Position numbers and translations under genes: made by a program. The notes under the pieces are model-generated. The model was given only the letters and a program-made list of their open reading frames with translations, ran no database searches and was not told the DNA's origin. From contig JAJHZJ010000013.1 in assembly GCA_023548195.1 (NCBI GenBank), forward strand, positions 1,621,001 to 1,685,000: a stretch of DNA of 64,000 nt. Reading direction: 5' to 3'. This stretch comes from Bettongia penicillata ogilbyi (taxonomy: Eukaryota > Chordata > Mammalia > Diprotodontia > Potoroidae). Below are positions 1-12,500 of the stretch, piece after piece (the stretch's first letter is position 1; the number at the start of each line of letters is the position of its first letter).

Positions 1-284
1 TCATTTTAAATGACACAAATGGAAACTCACTTAGTTCCCTAAAAAGGATGCAGTATATTATGGTGCTGCTATTTTGTATTAATACAGACTAATTTTAAAG
101 AGTTCCTTGTAGTAGCTACTATGGGTGAGGAGCCTATAGCCTCAAGGCCTTGAAGACCTAGAATGGCTATATGTGGCCAGAGCTAGACCATTTACTTAAA
201 TGGAAGTAGTACTTTAACTTTATGTTAGATTTTATGTTTTTTAAAGTACTTTCACATGCATTATCTCATTTAATACTTATGACA

Positions 285-430
285 AACCTAGAAGATTAGA
301 AATTGTCATCTCCATTTATCAAGGCCCCAGCCTTGGGTGGGGAAGGGAGGTAATAAAGTGATTTTTCCCAAGGTTACCCCATTAGAAAATCCAGAGTCTG
401 GACTAGATCCCAGGTTTTCTGATGCCTGCT
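285..430 (-). repeat. MIR fragment
   Basis: Reads in reverse as a MIR core, including ggttttctgatgcc near its 3' side and the wornout cccaaggttacccc segment. Intron 1. Confidence 0.5.
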
Positions 431-984
431 TCAATGTGTTTTTTGTTTTTTTCCTAACTGTACCTATATTACCCTTTCATTAAAACAGTCTCATACTCCA
501 CAGGAACTTCTTTGTGGAGATTGACAGAGTTTCTCACAGAACAAAATTTGAAAAGAATATACAGATTTGACACATTGAAATATTAAATACTCAGTGTTTT
601 TTCTCTTCTTGACAGATGTTCATACTAAAAGATAGGGTAAATGTTTTCCTTTAGAAGTTTATGTTATGCTTCCCATTTGAACCTAATTTGCTTTAATTAG
701 CATAGGCCATGTTTGTTTCTGCCTCTTGTATTTTGCTAGATGTACTAGTAAGTAACCTGCAAAGCATTCATGGTTGAAAATGAACTGTGAACTGCTGGAG
801 GCTTTTTTGGCCCCTTTACGTTTTCTCAGTGGATGGAGGGAGATGATTCTGTAAACCGAAGAGTTCTTTTATTGGTGGTCCTGGATAGCTGAGTGTTCTC
901 AAGGCTTCCAGTGAACAAATGTGGTGGTGAATGAGGATCCCAAAGTCTCACTCCAGTCATCTGAAGACCTCTCCCTGCTCCTAA

Positions 985-1190
985 TTCAGAGAATACTGGG
1001 GATCTTGGGGCAGAAAGATACCTATGAGGTCATCTTATCTAACTCCCTCATTTTAAAGAGGAGGGCTTTGAGGTCCAAGAGCTTAAGTGACTTAACCCAA
1101 GGTCACCTGGATCACACAGTGACAGAGGCATACTTTAAACCTGGGTCCTCTGAATCTAAATCCACTGCTCTTTACATCATCCCATGAATG
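985..1190 (-). repeat. MIR-type SINE
   Basis: Contains the reversed MIR pattern attttaaagaggagg, taagtgacttaacccaaggtcac, and aacctgggtcctctga. The open frame across it is a by-product of the SINE. Confidence 0.7.
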
Positions 1191-1194
1191 GTCA

Positions 1195-1390
1195 CAGGGT
1201 ATAATGGAAAGATCAGGCTTTGGCAAATCTGTAGTCAGAGGACCTGGATTTCAGTCCTGTCTGTCATGTAAAGTTGGTATAGCCTTGGGAGAAGTTGCAT
1301 GACCTCTTAGGGCCTTGATTTCTTCCTCTCTAAAATGAGGGAATTGTACTAGATAACTTATAAGGCTGCTGGACTCTAAGGGGGAAAACT
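1195..1390 (+). repeat. MIR-type SINE
   Basis: Shows gtagtcagaggacctggattt, then gcatgacctcttagggcc and ctctaaaatgaggg, in the order of a forward MIR. Confidence 0.6.
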
Positions 1391-2149
1391 GTGGTCCAGC
1401 TCTTGGTAACTGCTAGGAATCACAGCTCAACCTTGCCTTCTTGCTCTATACCCTTCCCCACCCATAACCTACTCCAGCTAGTCCAGACCCTGCTGATTGG
1501 CTCTGGGAATCGCCCCTTGTGCTAACCCCTCAGCATTATTCTCCTGGTTTTTAAACACAGTCCCCCTTCAATTATCCACAATTATTGTGTGATGTCTTTT
1601 GTGCTGTGTGCCCTCCAAAGTCCTGTGCCTGGCCTGGATCCATTTGTGTTCTCTTCCTGTCTGCTGTCATTGGAAGTTGGACTCTGACAATGACAAGAGC
1701 CATCATGGCTCAGGAGGATTCACTGGTTCTCCACCCATTCTTCCCCCAAGAAAAGCTCTCCTAAACTATAATATAACTTTGGATATCCCCCTACCCTTAT
1801 TCCCACATGTCTCAACAGATTAAAGGTACTGTTAAGTTTATAAACAGTGCTTAATACCAGGGTCTATCTTGGTGGGCTGCTGGAGAAAGATTTTTCTTGA
1901 CTAGAGCAAAATGTCAGCTTATGGAAAATACAAACAAGCAGACAATGGAAATGTCTGGAACTCCATAGCAATCAACTTCCAGAATTGTGCTCACTTCTGC
2001 CTCCCTTGTATCCCTGCTATTTTCCTCACCATTTCTAATGTCGTCTGTATTTCACCTATCATGTTTGTTCATTTTGTAGGCAGATGGTGTCTCCTTGGCT
2101 CTCTTTTCATCTCTAAGTTTCTTTCTCTATAAACGTCTGGTCTCCTTCA

Positions 2150-2345
2150 TTCCTAAGTGGATAGAGAGCTGGACCCAGAGTCAGGAAGGTCTGACTTCAA
2201 ATCCAGCCTCAGGCACTTACTGGCTACATGATCCTGGGTAAATTACTTAACCTCTGCCTATAAAATGGGATAATGATAGGACCTACCTCTCAAGAGTGTC
2301 CATTGAGATATTATTTGGTAGTAAGTGCTGTTTAATGTTAGCTAA
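2150..2345 (+). repeat. tRNA-derived SINE (MIR/WSINE type)
   Basis: Has a tRNA-like head with an A-box-like tggatagagagctgg, gagtcaggaag, B-box-like cttcaaatcc, then cttactggctacatgatcctggg and a tail. The same head occurs at 33638 and 59517. It is a retroposon, not a functional tRNA. Confidence 0.75.
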
Positions 2346-2689
2346 TTATTGTTGCTGTTACTAGCTTGCTCACATGGTTCCTGTCTCCTCCTTTCCTTAA
2401 GTTCTCTTCCATTTCATCCTCTCTTGTGCCTCTTAGTTTATTCTCTAGAGTAGAGCTTGAGTGCTTGATTACCACCCATGGGTGGGCGTTCTTGTTCAGC
2501 TGATCCACATATACCCTGTCATCCAATCCTATTACTTTTTCTGCCTTTTAGGTTTTATTTTATTTTTTGCTGTCCTCAGTTACTACACCTTCTGTTTAGT
2601 TTTGTTCGATTAGTAGCAGCTTTGGCAAACAGACACAAGAATTTATTACACATTTCCTTTGTAGACATAATTGCAGCATATTGGAATTG

Positions 2690-2835
2690 GTATTTGTGAC
2701 TTTGTTTCCATCTTTAGCTTATAAAGTTCCAAGAGTCAGAAATAATTTCTTCTATTTTTCTTGTAATTCCCTACAGCACCTAATAAAATATGCTACCCTT
2801 TGTACTTGGGTTCAGTAAGCGTTGATGACTACATA
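2690..2835 (+). repeat. L2 LINE 3'-end fragment
   Basis: Ends in the common L2 tail pattern (ccctacagcacctaataaaa ... gttcagtaagcgttgatgac). Confidence 0.4.
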
Positions 2836-3535
2836 TACATAAATGAAAAGTTTTTTAAATGAACATATACAAGTAAGTCCAAACGGTTAAGCACATAAAT
2901 ATCTGGGAATGCCAAGATATAGAAGAGCTAGCAATGACATGTTCTTTGCATAAGTTTTATAGGACAGTGACATAATTGCAGAATTTTTGTAAACAGGTTT
3001 GGTTTCCAAAACAAAGTTATAAAACATTACACATTTCCTTTTAATATAAAAACATACTTACTCTCTATCATTGACTAATACCAGTTGTAATAAAATGATT
3101 AATCATTTTTAGTTTTTTTAAGTAGCTAGAGTCTGAATGCTTAGTTCGTACAAACAATATTTATAAGATAGATAACTCTCTCTTAGATATTTAAAATTAT
3201 TTTCAATTTCCTAAATAGTATTCTCTCCTTTAATAGTAAGTTACATCTTCCTCTTTGGAACTCCTGTGAGTATCCTAGATTTAGGCATATGATAATTTGC
3301 TAACCTTAGAAAACTGAGCATTGAATTTAGCAGCTATTCATTTATTTGAAGCTGCTAAGTGTTGAGAAAATCTATCCCATCAATAAGTGTTGAGAAAATC
3401 CTAACCCATCAATATTTGGATTTTTGAGTTGTCAGTTTAAATTGGTTTCACTCTTGCTTTATCATGAATACTTTGGCATTTTTTTAGGAAAATTTGTTTC
3501 TTAAAACCATTTACTACCTTATTAATGCTTTTCAG

Positions 3536-3565
3536 GAACCTGATCCTGATGTACCAGTGTCTCAG
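3536..3565 (+). CDS. TTC8: TTC8 exon 2A, copy 1 (alternative 30-nt exon, encodes EPDPDVPVSQ)
   Basis: A 30-nt, phase-0 exon between an acceptor ending in ttttcag and a donor gtaaag. It encodes EPDPDVPVSQ; the mammalian retina-specific exon 2A encodes a very similar decapeptide inserted after the ...YDQ end of exon 1. It can be included or skipped without changing frame. A second copy lies 303 bp downstream. The alternative, that this is the dead copy, is not supported: frame and splice dinucleotides are intact. Confidence 0.88.
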
Positions 3566-6500
3566 GTAAAGATTTTTGATAGTTGCAAGATAGTTGGACA
3601 CCACCTTATTGCTGTTTTCTAGGCATAGTTGTAGTTTAGATCAGGTGCTGCTTTTTACATGTAGTGTTTTCATGTTAGCTAATTCAGAGGTTCCCACACT
3701 TACTTGGTCTGCTGTCCCCTTTTCAAAAAAAAAAAATCACTCAGCACTCCCCTGGAAATCTACTTAATGCTTGTTTGTTTTTTTTTAAAAAGTTTGCATC
3801 ATTTAAAAAAATATTATTACCTTCTTAATGCTTTCCAGGAACCTGATTCTGATGTACCAGTGGCTCAGGTAATGGTTTTTGATAGTTGCAAGCCTTCTTA
3901 GTTGGAGACCACTTTACTGCTGTTTTCTAGATGTAGTTGTAGTTTAGATCAGGTGCTGCTTGTCTACATGTAGTGTTTTGATATTAGCTAAACTTATGAA
4001 ACATTCTTTATACTTCTAAGTAAAGAGTGAAGTGGAAAAATTGTGCATATGGGTACACCTGAATATTTGATATAATCTAGATTTTAAGATCTGAAACTTG
4101 GGGGAAAATCACTTAAAGGTCATTCAAACAAAAAAAAAGAAGCAAATAGAATAGAGAGACTAAAACTGGTGCCATCATAGTGAGTAAAATTGCAAGGCTA
4201 CCAAGGAACCTGCTTTTAGGTAGGATAGCAGGACCTCATAGCCTGGACGAGTGGATGGGGAGTTGTTCTCAACAACATGGCCAGTTCAGGCTGAGAAAGA
4301 AGGAAGTGCCATTGTTCGTATCACTGCTGAATAAAAGCTAGACTTGTCAACGAAGCTCCTAAATTAGAAGGTCACTAGTAAATTAGGTGATAATGAAGGT
4401 TTTTATGAACTAGAGCACAGGGGTTGTCAAGTGTTTCTTCTGAAAGAATTGTTTTCATAATTATCAGGTAAGTGAATTTTTCGAACTCTTTACAATCTAT
4501 GTGTATTTAACCCATCTTTAAAGTATTCTGTGAAGGCATCTGTTATGCATAATGATCTTTCTGAGAGCTGTGAAACAGGAAAATGAAGCATTTTATCTTA
4601 AACAGATTACAGGTGTACTTTCTGACTGCCCATAACATTTGACTGATGTTTATCAATGAATGGGACGGAAACCATGCGTTAGTATTTTTGGACCCAATAT
4701 ATGTTATTTTTAAGAAGGTTCTACATTATAAATGATGTAAGTACTTAATTTATAAGTATTTAATACAGATTTAATACAGCCTTCACAAAGATCTTTTATA
4801 TTTAAAAACTGTACTAACAAGTTATAGTTGTGATAAAAACAAACAAGTAGCATTTTAAAGTTTAAGAGCTCAAAAAAACTTCACACAGTTCACAAAACTT
4901 CACAAACTTAACACAGAAAAACCTCACTTCATAAAGACTTGTCTGTGAAGACACTGTATGTAGTAATACTCCTATGTTATGATAAATCTAAACTTATTAG
5001 CCACTGGGTAGTGATATAAGAAAATAGATGGAACAAAATTGAATCTGTTTTCTTCATTTTATTGGTGAATTTAATAAATGTTGAATTGTTAGTCATACTT
5101 TTAGGGTTTCATTTCTTTGCACTTTAAAAAAAAACAGCTTCAAAGGAAATGATGATTTGTAGTCCAACTTGACTATTCTGAATATGCCTTGAAGAATCTT
5201 TAGAACTGTTCAAAGAATTTGAAGTTTAAACTTTGAAGCAGTGTTGAATGTTAGCTATTTGCATCTTAGCTAAATCACAGTCATATATTCTGTCAAATAG
5301 TTGGTCAAACAAAATTGTTTTACTTTATACAGAGAATACTTGGAGTAAGTAACCTAGAAGAGAGCTCGAGACTTTTTTTAAACTTTTTTTTTTAAGTGCT
5401 TTATCTTTTCAAGTTTACTATAATCCTCTTGAACTTGTGAGTGCTGAGGAAACACAAGTATGTACAAAAATATTTCTAGTGTAACCTTCACATGAAAAAG
5501 ATTCTGCTAAATGGAATTTTAAAAATCTGGCCTAAAATTGCCACATGTTCTCATGCCCATGTCCCATTTAAAATGTTTTATCATTGGTTTATGTGTTTGA
5601 TGTCATTTAAGAAAAATATTCCCTCTGTGTACACCATATACTAAATGTGTGTCCTCCTTTTGTTTGAGGTTTACATTTCAGAGAGATATGGCAATTATTT
5701 TGAGCCATTTTTATTTTAAGCATATGCTTTGTTTAAAAAGTATATTTATTACCATGAAAGATAAAAACAAATGAGTCAATATTTTCCTAGTATTTCATTA
5801 GTAGATTTTTAATTATAGCATTGCTAGTCAATGTGGTATACTATAGAATTAATCAGTAGGTGAATATGATGGAATCATGTTTCGTAGGCAAGGAAGCAAT
5901 TGATATGATGATTGTTCATTTAAACGTAAAAAAACTATTATACTTTTCCTTCATTCCCTCCAAAGAAAATTATTGTTCTCATTACATATATACAATGTCA
6001 GGTGACTGTATTCCTGTGTAATTACATCCACAGTATTTCATAGAACCAGTGCTAATAAATGCATTTGCGTGTCATTTCAGAGGTTAAAGATAATGTTATC
6101 ACTTGGAATTTTTTATTAAATGCAAGAGACTATTTTGGACTATTTATGTTCATGCTGCTTTGTATTGGATACATTTGCTTTTGATCATGAGCATAGTTGA
6201 ATGTCTTTGTATTTTCTTAAAGACTGGAATGCAAGAATATTAAAAGCTATGAAATGATATCTGATTTGTCTTCAACATTAAAACTGGCATACCAGGATAT
6301 CAGAAGCTATGGAACAATATTTGGTTTGTTGCCAACATAAAATGCTGTAATTTTTTTAAAGCCAAGAATCAGTCTTCCATCTGCTCTTTTGATTAAACTC
6401 CAAAGAATTGTTACCATTACCATGAGCAATTCTTTGAATTCAAACTGATGTTTAATCAAGCAGTGACATGTTATTTTCAAGGTCATTTTTGGTTAGGATG

Positions 6501-9500
6501 GAAGCAAAGCAAGTATTTTCTTTTTCTAAAACATCAGCAAAACTTTAAAGGATTGAATATTGTTGATTAATTAGATTTTATTAGAGATCTCTTAGCTTCT
6601 GAAATGAGAAATATAATTTTTGCTTTTCAGAAATAAGATGTTGCAGCAGGAATAATAATGAATTCAAAACTAATATAAATCTATGCACATTACAAGAAAG
6701 CCCCCAATGAATTCCTGATTATTTATGCTATTGGAAAAAAGTGGTTTGAATAATTCAGAAATAATTTCTATTTGTTCTTGGTATGTATTATTCAACTTTA
6801 GGGACAAAGGGACCAGTGTGTAGATTTCCCTGCTTAAATTATATTTGCATTATTGGATTAGGACAAAAGTAAAATGTTTTTTATCCTCTGGGCAAAAAGC
6901 CAATATCAGTGGTAGGAGGTTACCTGAATATGGGGGCAAGGTAAAGTCAGATTGTAAATAAAATTTGCCAAGAGCTGTCTTCTTGGTCTGCAGCAGAGAC
7001 TGGGATCAGAGGAGGGAGTCCAGGGCATCCGTTGTTTAATGGAAAGAAAATTGAACGGCTTTTAACCACTCATTAGCTTGAGAACTTTCATTTCCTCATC
7101 TGTGAAATTGGGATTGTAAGTAAGGTGGATTTTAGTGTGTGCAAGGTAGATTTTTGTTATTCTTTCTTAGAACTTTCTTTCCCAGGATCCATGGCCATAA
7201 CAAAGTCTGTTTCCCAGGATCATGACTTGTAAACATCTCCGCCACATTTGCGCAGCATTGTATAATGATAAATAATGTAAACATTTGTGCTAAAAATTGT
7301 AAATATCCACTGCAACTGTGCAGTGAGATATAATGGTGAGATGATGTAAACTTGTGAGGCTATTGTTGGCAAGATGATTTCTTTGTCTGTTGCCCTATAA
7401 AGCAAATCAGCACTGGTCCGTAAGTGAAGAATTTGTATTTGCCTCAACTTGCTCCCATTAGACTTGGGGGGAGTCTGTTGGGGAATATGATGGTGTGATG
7501 CTGTATGCCTTGATTGGCCCCCATCAAGGCTTGGGGGAAATCTGTTTACCTCAGCCAGCCCCATTGAGGCTTAGGGTGATCCTGTAGGAGTTGTAACTCC
7601 TCCTATATTCTCACCCACCCCTGTGAGAAGGGGGATTAGGGAAAGCTATAGGAGCTGGTGCTCCCACTGTCAGCAGTGTCAGCATTGACATTGGTGCTCT
7701 CATTGTCAGCAGCCCTTTTGAGAAGACTAGAGTAGAATGAAGTAAGATCACTGACCCCTCCAAGGCTGTCTTCCTGGGCTTCTTGTCTGCCCAGATCAAG
7801 AGTGAGCCTGTTAGAGGCTGGAGTCCAAGCTGGTGCCTCCTGTGTGTTATTTGTGAAACAGATAGTTTTATTTGCATTAAGAACTTCGTAGGGTTGTTAT
7901 AATGATCGGGTGAGATAACTTAGGATGAGCAGAGGTATCATTAGCTCCTGCGTAAATTGAATGCAGTCTGCGCAGACTTTGGACTGCATTAACAGTCTTA
8001 TCCAATGTAGATCACAACCTATATCTTCTGATACCCCTTCGTTGATCTTAAGTTGTTGTTGTTAAAAAGAAACAGAAACAAAAACCATCACCTGTTGACC
8101 AGTGATTTGCTCTTCTAGCCTCTCTAAATTTAATAAAACTGGTCTTTGGTCATCAGGCTCCTGTGAGAAGCTTTTCTGTCCTAGTTGGACATTTTAGAGC
8201 CTGCCCTCAGCAGTCAGTCTTCAAGAGGCAGGCTCCTCTTTGTGCCCTGTTGTGAGGGATCACTCTACTCAAAGGACAAAGGTCCAGGGAAGAACAGCTT
8301 TAAAGATAAAAAGGAGTTAACTGTTTAATTTGAAAAATGTCAAGCTTTATAGGCAGCTGTTCCCAACACTCAAAATAAAGTGGTAAAGATATTCTCCAGG
8401 TCATAATCTTCGTTTTTTTCCCACCATTTTAAAATTCTACTGTCTAGATTCCTAAGCAACTAACATTGTTTTGATTAGGAATTAAGGTGTTAAATTGGGA
8501 AAAACAGTACCCCAAAGAAGAGAGCGTCTTCTGGAGGCTGTCTTAAAGTATTGTACGTATTACACAACTTAATTCATTTACTTTCATATTTTTCTTCCTT
8601 AAAATTTTCCCTCTTTTAACTACATAAAGAAGAAAATTTTCTTTATGACTTCTAAGTAGTTATTGGTCTACTAATTACTGGGGCATTGCCCTCTTTACTG
8701 TGTCTGTGACCAAGAATGACTTTGATTTTTTTATTTTCTATTTCTACTTTGTATTTTGATATATAATTATTACCAGGTCTTTTATATCTGTGTATAAACC
8801 TACATAAGAAATCTAAACATAAGGAGTTGTTAATCTTGAAATTTTTTCAATGACTAGGTTTCATAAGCTCTTCTAGTTTGTCATTGTCATTTAATGTACA
8901 AATTTTTGTTTTATCTGTGATTTTTTAGGCAGCTTGGATTTTAAAAACAAGAGCACTAACTGAAATGGTATATGTAGATGAAATTGATGTAGATCAAGAA
9001 GGAATTGCAGAGATGGTCCTGGATGAAAATGCAATTGCTCAAGTTGCTCGTAAGTACCCAGAAGAACCTTAGGACTCAGTCTGACACTCGCATTTTACAA
9101 ATAATGAAACCAAGGTTCAGAAAAAAAATAACCTGGTGTTATGTGCTACAGTGAGGCAGAGTTAGAATCTGAACCCATCTCTTTGAAATCTCAGGCTAAA
9201 GTTCTGTCTGTTCTGTCAAACTACTTTCCTTATGTGCCTAATAGTACAGATGTGAAACAGAAAGTTACCGCAAGTAAATCTTTACTATGCCTGAGTCTAG
9301 ACAAGTGTACTTTCCATATAATTGAAGAAGATAATTCTGCATTTCAGATATGAAGTAGACGATAAATACAGCATAGGCTTCCTGAGGGGACTAGTTTTTT
9401 GTTTGTTTGTGCCTGGAATATAGTTGGCACTTAATAAATATTCAGTGATTAAATTCATATCCTACCAGAGTATAATTTAACATTTTGCTAATGTCACATT

Positions 9501-12500
9501 TAAAAATATTAAAGGAAGAGCTTGAATTATTAAAACAAATTCAACTATGTTATATAATAACCATTTTACAATTTCTCAGTTATTGAATAACAATATATTT
9601 TAGTCACATCATGCATGTCTCTTCTGCCAGAAGCTTGTATCTTAAAAATGAATGCTATATACCCTTTGACTCAGTATTACCACTCCTAGGTCTGTATCCC
9701 AAAGTGATCATAAAAGTGGGGAAAGGATCCACATGTACAAAAATATTTATAGAGCTCTTTTTGGTACTAGCCAAGAATTGGAAATTGAGGGGATGCCCAT
9801 CAGGTGGGCAGTGATTGTAATGGAATGCTATTGTTTCATAAGAAATGATGAGCAGGCTGACTTCAGAAAAACCTGGAAAGATTTACATGAACTGATGCTG
9901 AGTAAAATGAGCAGAACCAGGAGTACATTGTACACAGTAACAATAACATTGTGTGATAGACTTAGCGCTTCTCAGCAATTCAAGGATCTAAGACAATTCT
10001 AAAAGACTCATGATGGAAAATGCTATCAATATCCAGAGAAAGAACTATGGAGTCAGCATGCAGATCAAAGCCTACTAGTTTTTTTCTGTCTTTTTAAAAT
10101 GTTTATCCTTTCTTGTGTTTTTTTTCCCTTTGGTTCTAATTCCTTTTTACAACATGACTGATGTGGAAATATGTTTAAGGTGATTGTTCGTGTATAGTGT
10201 ATATCAGATTGCACACCCATCTTGGAGAGGGGGACAGGGTGGGAGGGGGAGAAAATTTAGAATTCAAAATCTTATAGAAGTGAATGTTGAAAATTAAAAA
10301 TAAATTATATATATTAAAATTAATGCATTAGGAAATGTTTAGGTTTTTAAGTTCTAAAATTCTTCTCTTATCTGTTAGGGCCTGGTACATCTCTGAAAGT
10401 CCCTGGAACCAATCAGACCGGAGGGCTTAGTCCAGCTGTTAGGTACGTCTTCTATTTTTCACTAGCCTCTGATATCTTTCTGAAAATTATGTTCTCTCAT
10501 TTTCCTTACTCTACCAATATGCTGTACTTACAGGCCGATAACACAAGCTGGAAGACCCATTACAGGCTTTGTCCGTCCTGGCACACAGAGTGGAAGGCCT
10601 GGCACTATGGAACAAGCTATCAGAACACCCAGAACTGCATATACTGCCCACCCTATTAGTAGCTCTTCTGGAAGATATGTCAGGCTGGGAACGGTAAAAT
10701 AACTCTACCACAGTGCCACATAACAGAAATATCTTTTTGTAATGTGATTAATTTTACCTTTGTGAAACTGTTGGGTTTCTGAAGGTGATTCTTGCTTACT
10801 TATTCTCCCTTTAAAATTTTTACCTAAATTATATTCAGTTGTATTTTTACAAAGTGAAGGCTTCAGATTGCTTCTCTCACAATTGCTTTTCTCCATAGGC
10901 ATCAATGCTTACAAATCCTGATGGGCCTTTTATAAATTTATCTAGATTGAATTTAACCAAATATGCTCAAAAACCAAAATTTGCAAAGGTATGTGTATTT
11001 TTTTTGCATCATTCTTTCTAAATATCACTATTAAGATTTTAGTGAAAAGTTAAATGTTACTGCGTTGCATTTTAAAGATAATTATTTTGACTACAAATGA
11101 ATTGGGGTGATTTCAAACTGATGCAAGCACATATAGAGGCAAAATTCTAGGTCTTATCAATTTATTCATTACTCGGTGTCTTTTAAATAAAAAAATCATT
11201 ACATTCTTTCTCAGAAATACAATCCTTAGTCAAAATTTATATTTATAGGTTGTTTAAAAAAACCAAAAAAACCTGACCTCTCAAAATGCCCCAGTTTTAA
11301 GAGTCTTTATGATGTTTTATGACAAGTTGTTCTCAAAGCATCACAAATTGATCTTATTACCAAAGAACCAAAGGTGTGAAGACTGGACATGCAGCATATC
11401 TATATATATATATATATATATGTAAATACATGTAGAATCAGATTTTTCTAGTTTACTTAGAAATGAAAAAACAAAATATAGAGACCCATGCAAATTAATG
11501 TGTGTATAAATGATATTATTCTAAGCTAAATATATATATATTTTAAGCATCTTGAAAACATTTACATACATTTGTAGATATTAAACCCTATTGTTCAAGT
11601 TCTCAGAGTTGAGAGAATTTTCCCAAATAGTACATGAATTAAGAAACCTCTACTGGCTAGCCCTAAAGAATAATGCCTTGAACCCCTGATTAGGGAACAA
11701 AGAGTGATGAATCAATCTGATCTGACTAGGTATTTTCTTTAATTAGAGTGGTCTTGTTACAAGATTATCAAAGTTTCTGGTTTTGTTTTTTTTTTTTAAG
11801 ACAAGTCTAGGAAAATTTGAATCAGGGTTGGGGAATGGAGAAGAAGAATAAAGAAATCAAAATCATCCTGCCTGTACATGAAGATTACTAAAATGAGTTC
11901 AGAAGTCATGGGAATAAAACAGTTCTTTTCCCTCCTAGAAATTTACCCTCTGCTATTACCTGCCTGTCTTCAAATTACTAGCCCCTTTCTTTCAAGATAG
12001 TAATATTGATATTGTCAGCTGCTGTTGTGGATTGGAACTTTGCTAAATTAGAAAATAGTCTTCATGTAGTCATGATTTCCTCTTCTGTTAGCACTCAGAT
12101 GGACCTGCAAGTTGGCAAGCCCTTAAGAAAGTATATGAATGTTAGTTATTAGGACCAAATTAACAGCATGACCATTTTTCTCCTATTGTATATTGTTACA
12201 GTACTGAAAATAACCAACATATTAAACTCTCTGGACTGTATTTGATATTATTAATATTTAGTAAGATCTATTTATAGAGAATTGTTTTCCTTATATACTG
12301 CATAGGGATGGGCAGCATGCCAGAGTGGATTTAGTATTGGACTTCTTGAACAGGGGAGTGATGTACTTTAGGAGTATCACTTTGGAAATTGTGCCACAGA
12401 TGGGTTGGAGTAGGGAGAGACTTAGAGGAGGGAGACCAAGTAGGAGGCTATTGCAGTTGTCTAGAAGGGTAAGCTGGAAGTGATAAGAGCCTGCACCAGG

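Larger units (their letters stand above)
3490..3992 (+). repeat. Tandem duplication containing TTC8 exon 2A
   Basis: Unit 1 (about 3490-3683) and unit 2 (about 3788-3991) align from roughly 45 bp before the exon to about 125 bp after it, ending at the shared gttagctaa/attagctaa. By hand alignment the downstream intronic part is roughly 88% identical with one 5-base indel. A hAT-like fragment (3685-3770) separates the units. The outer edges are approximate. Confidence 0.85.

Noticed and set aside
2150..2345. tRNA-like head considered as a tRNA gene (also at 33638 and 59515)
   Set aside because: No cloverleaf or acceptor stem can be completed; these are SINE heads with long tails.
1..3535. Search for TTC8 exon 1 or a promoter within intron 1 sequence
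   Set aside because: No sequence here encodes the expected N-terminal segment or is CpG-island-like; exon 1 must lie upstream of the window.
10511..10711. 66-codon minus-strand open frame
   Set aside because: It is the antisense of TTC8 exon 4; no independent support.
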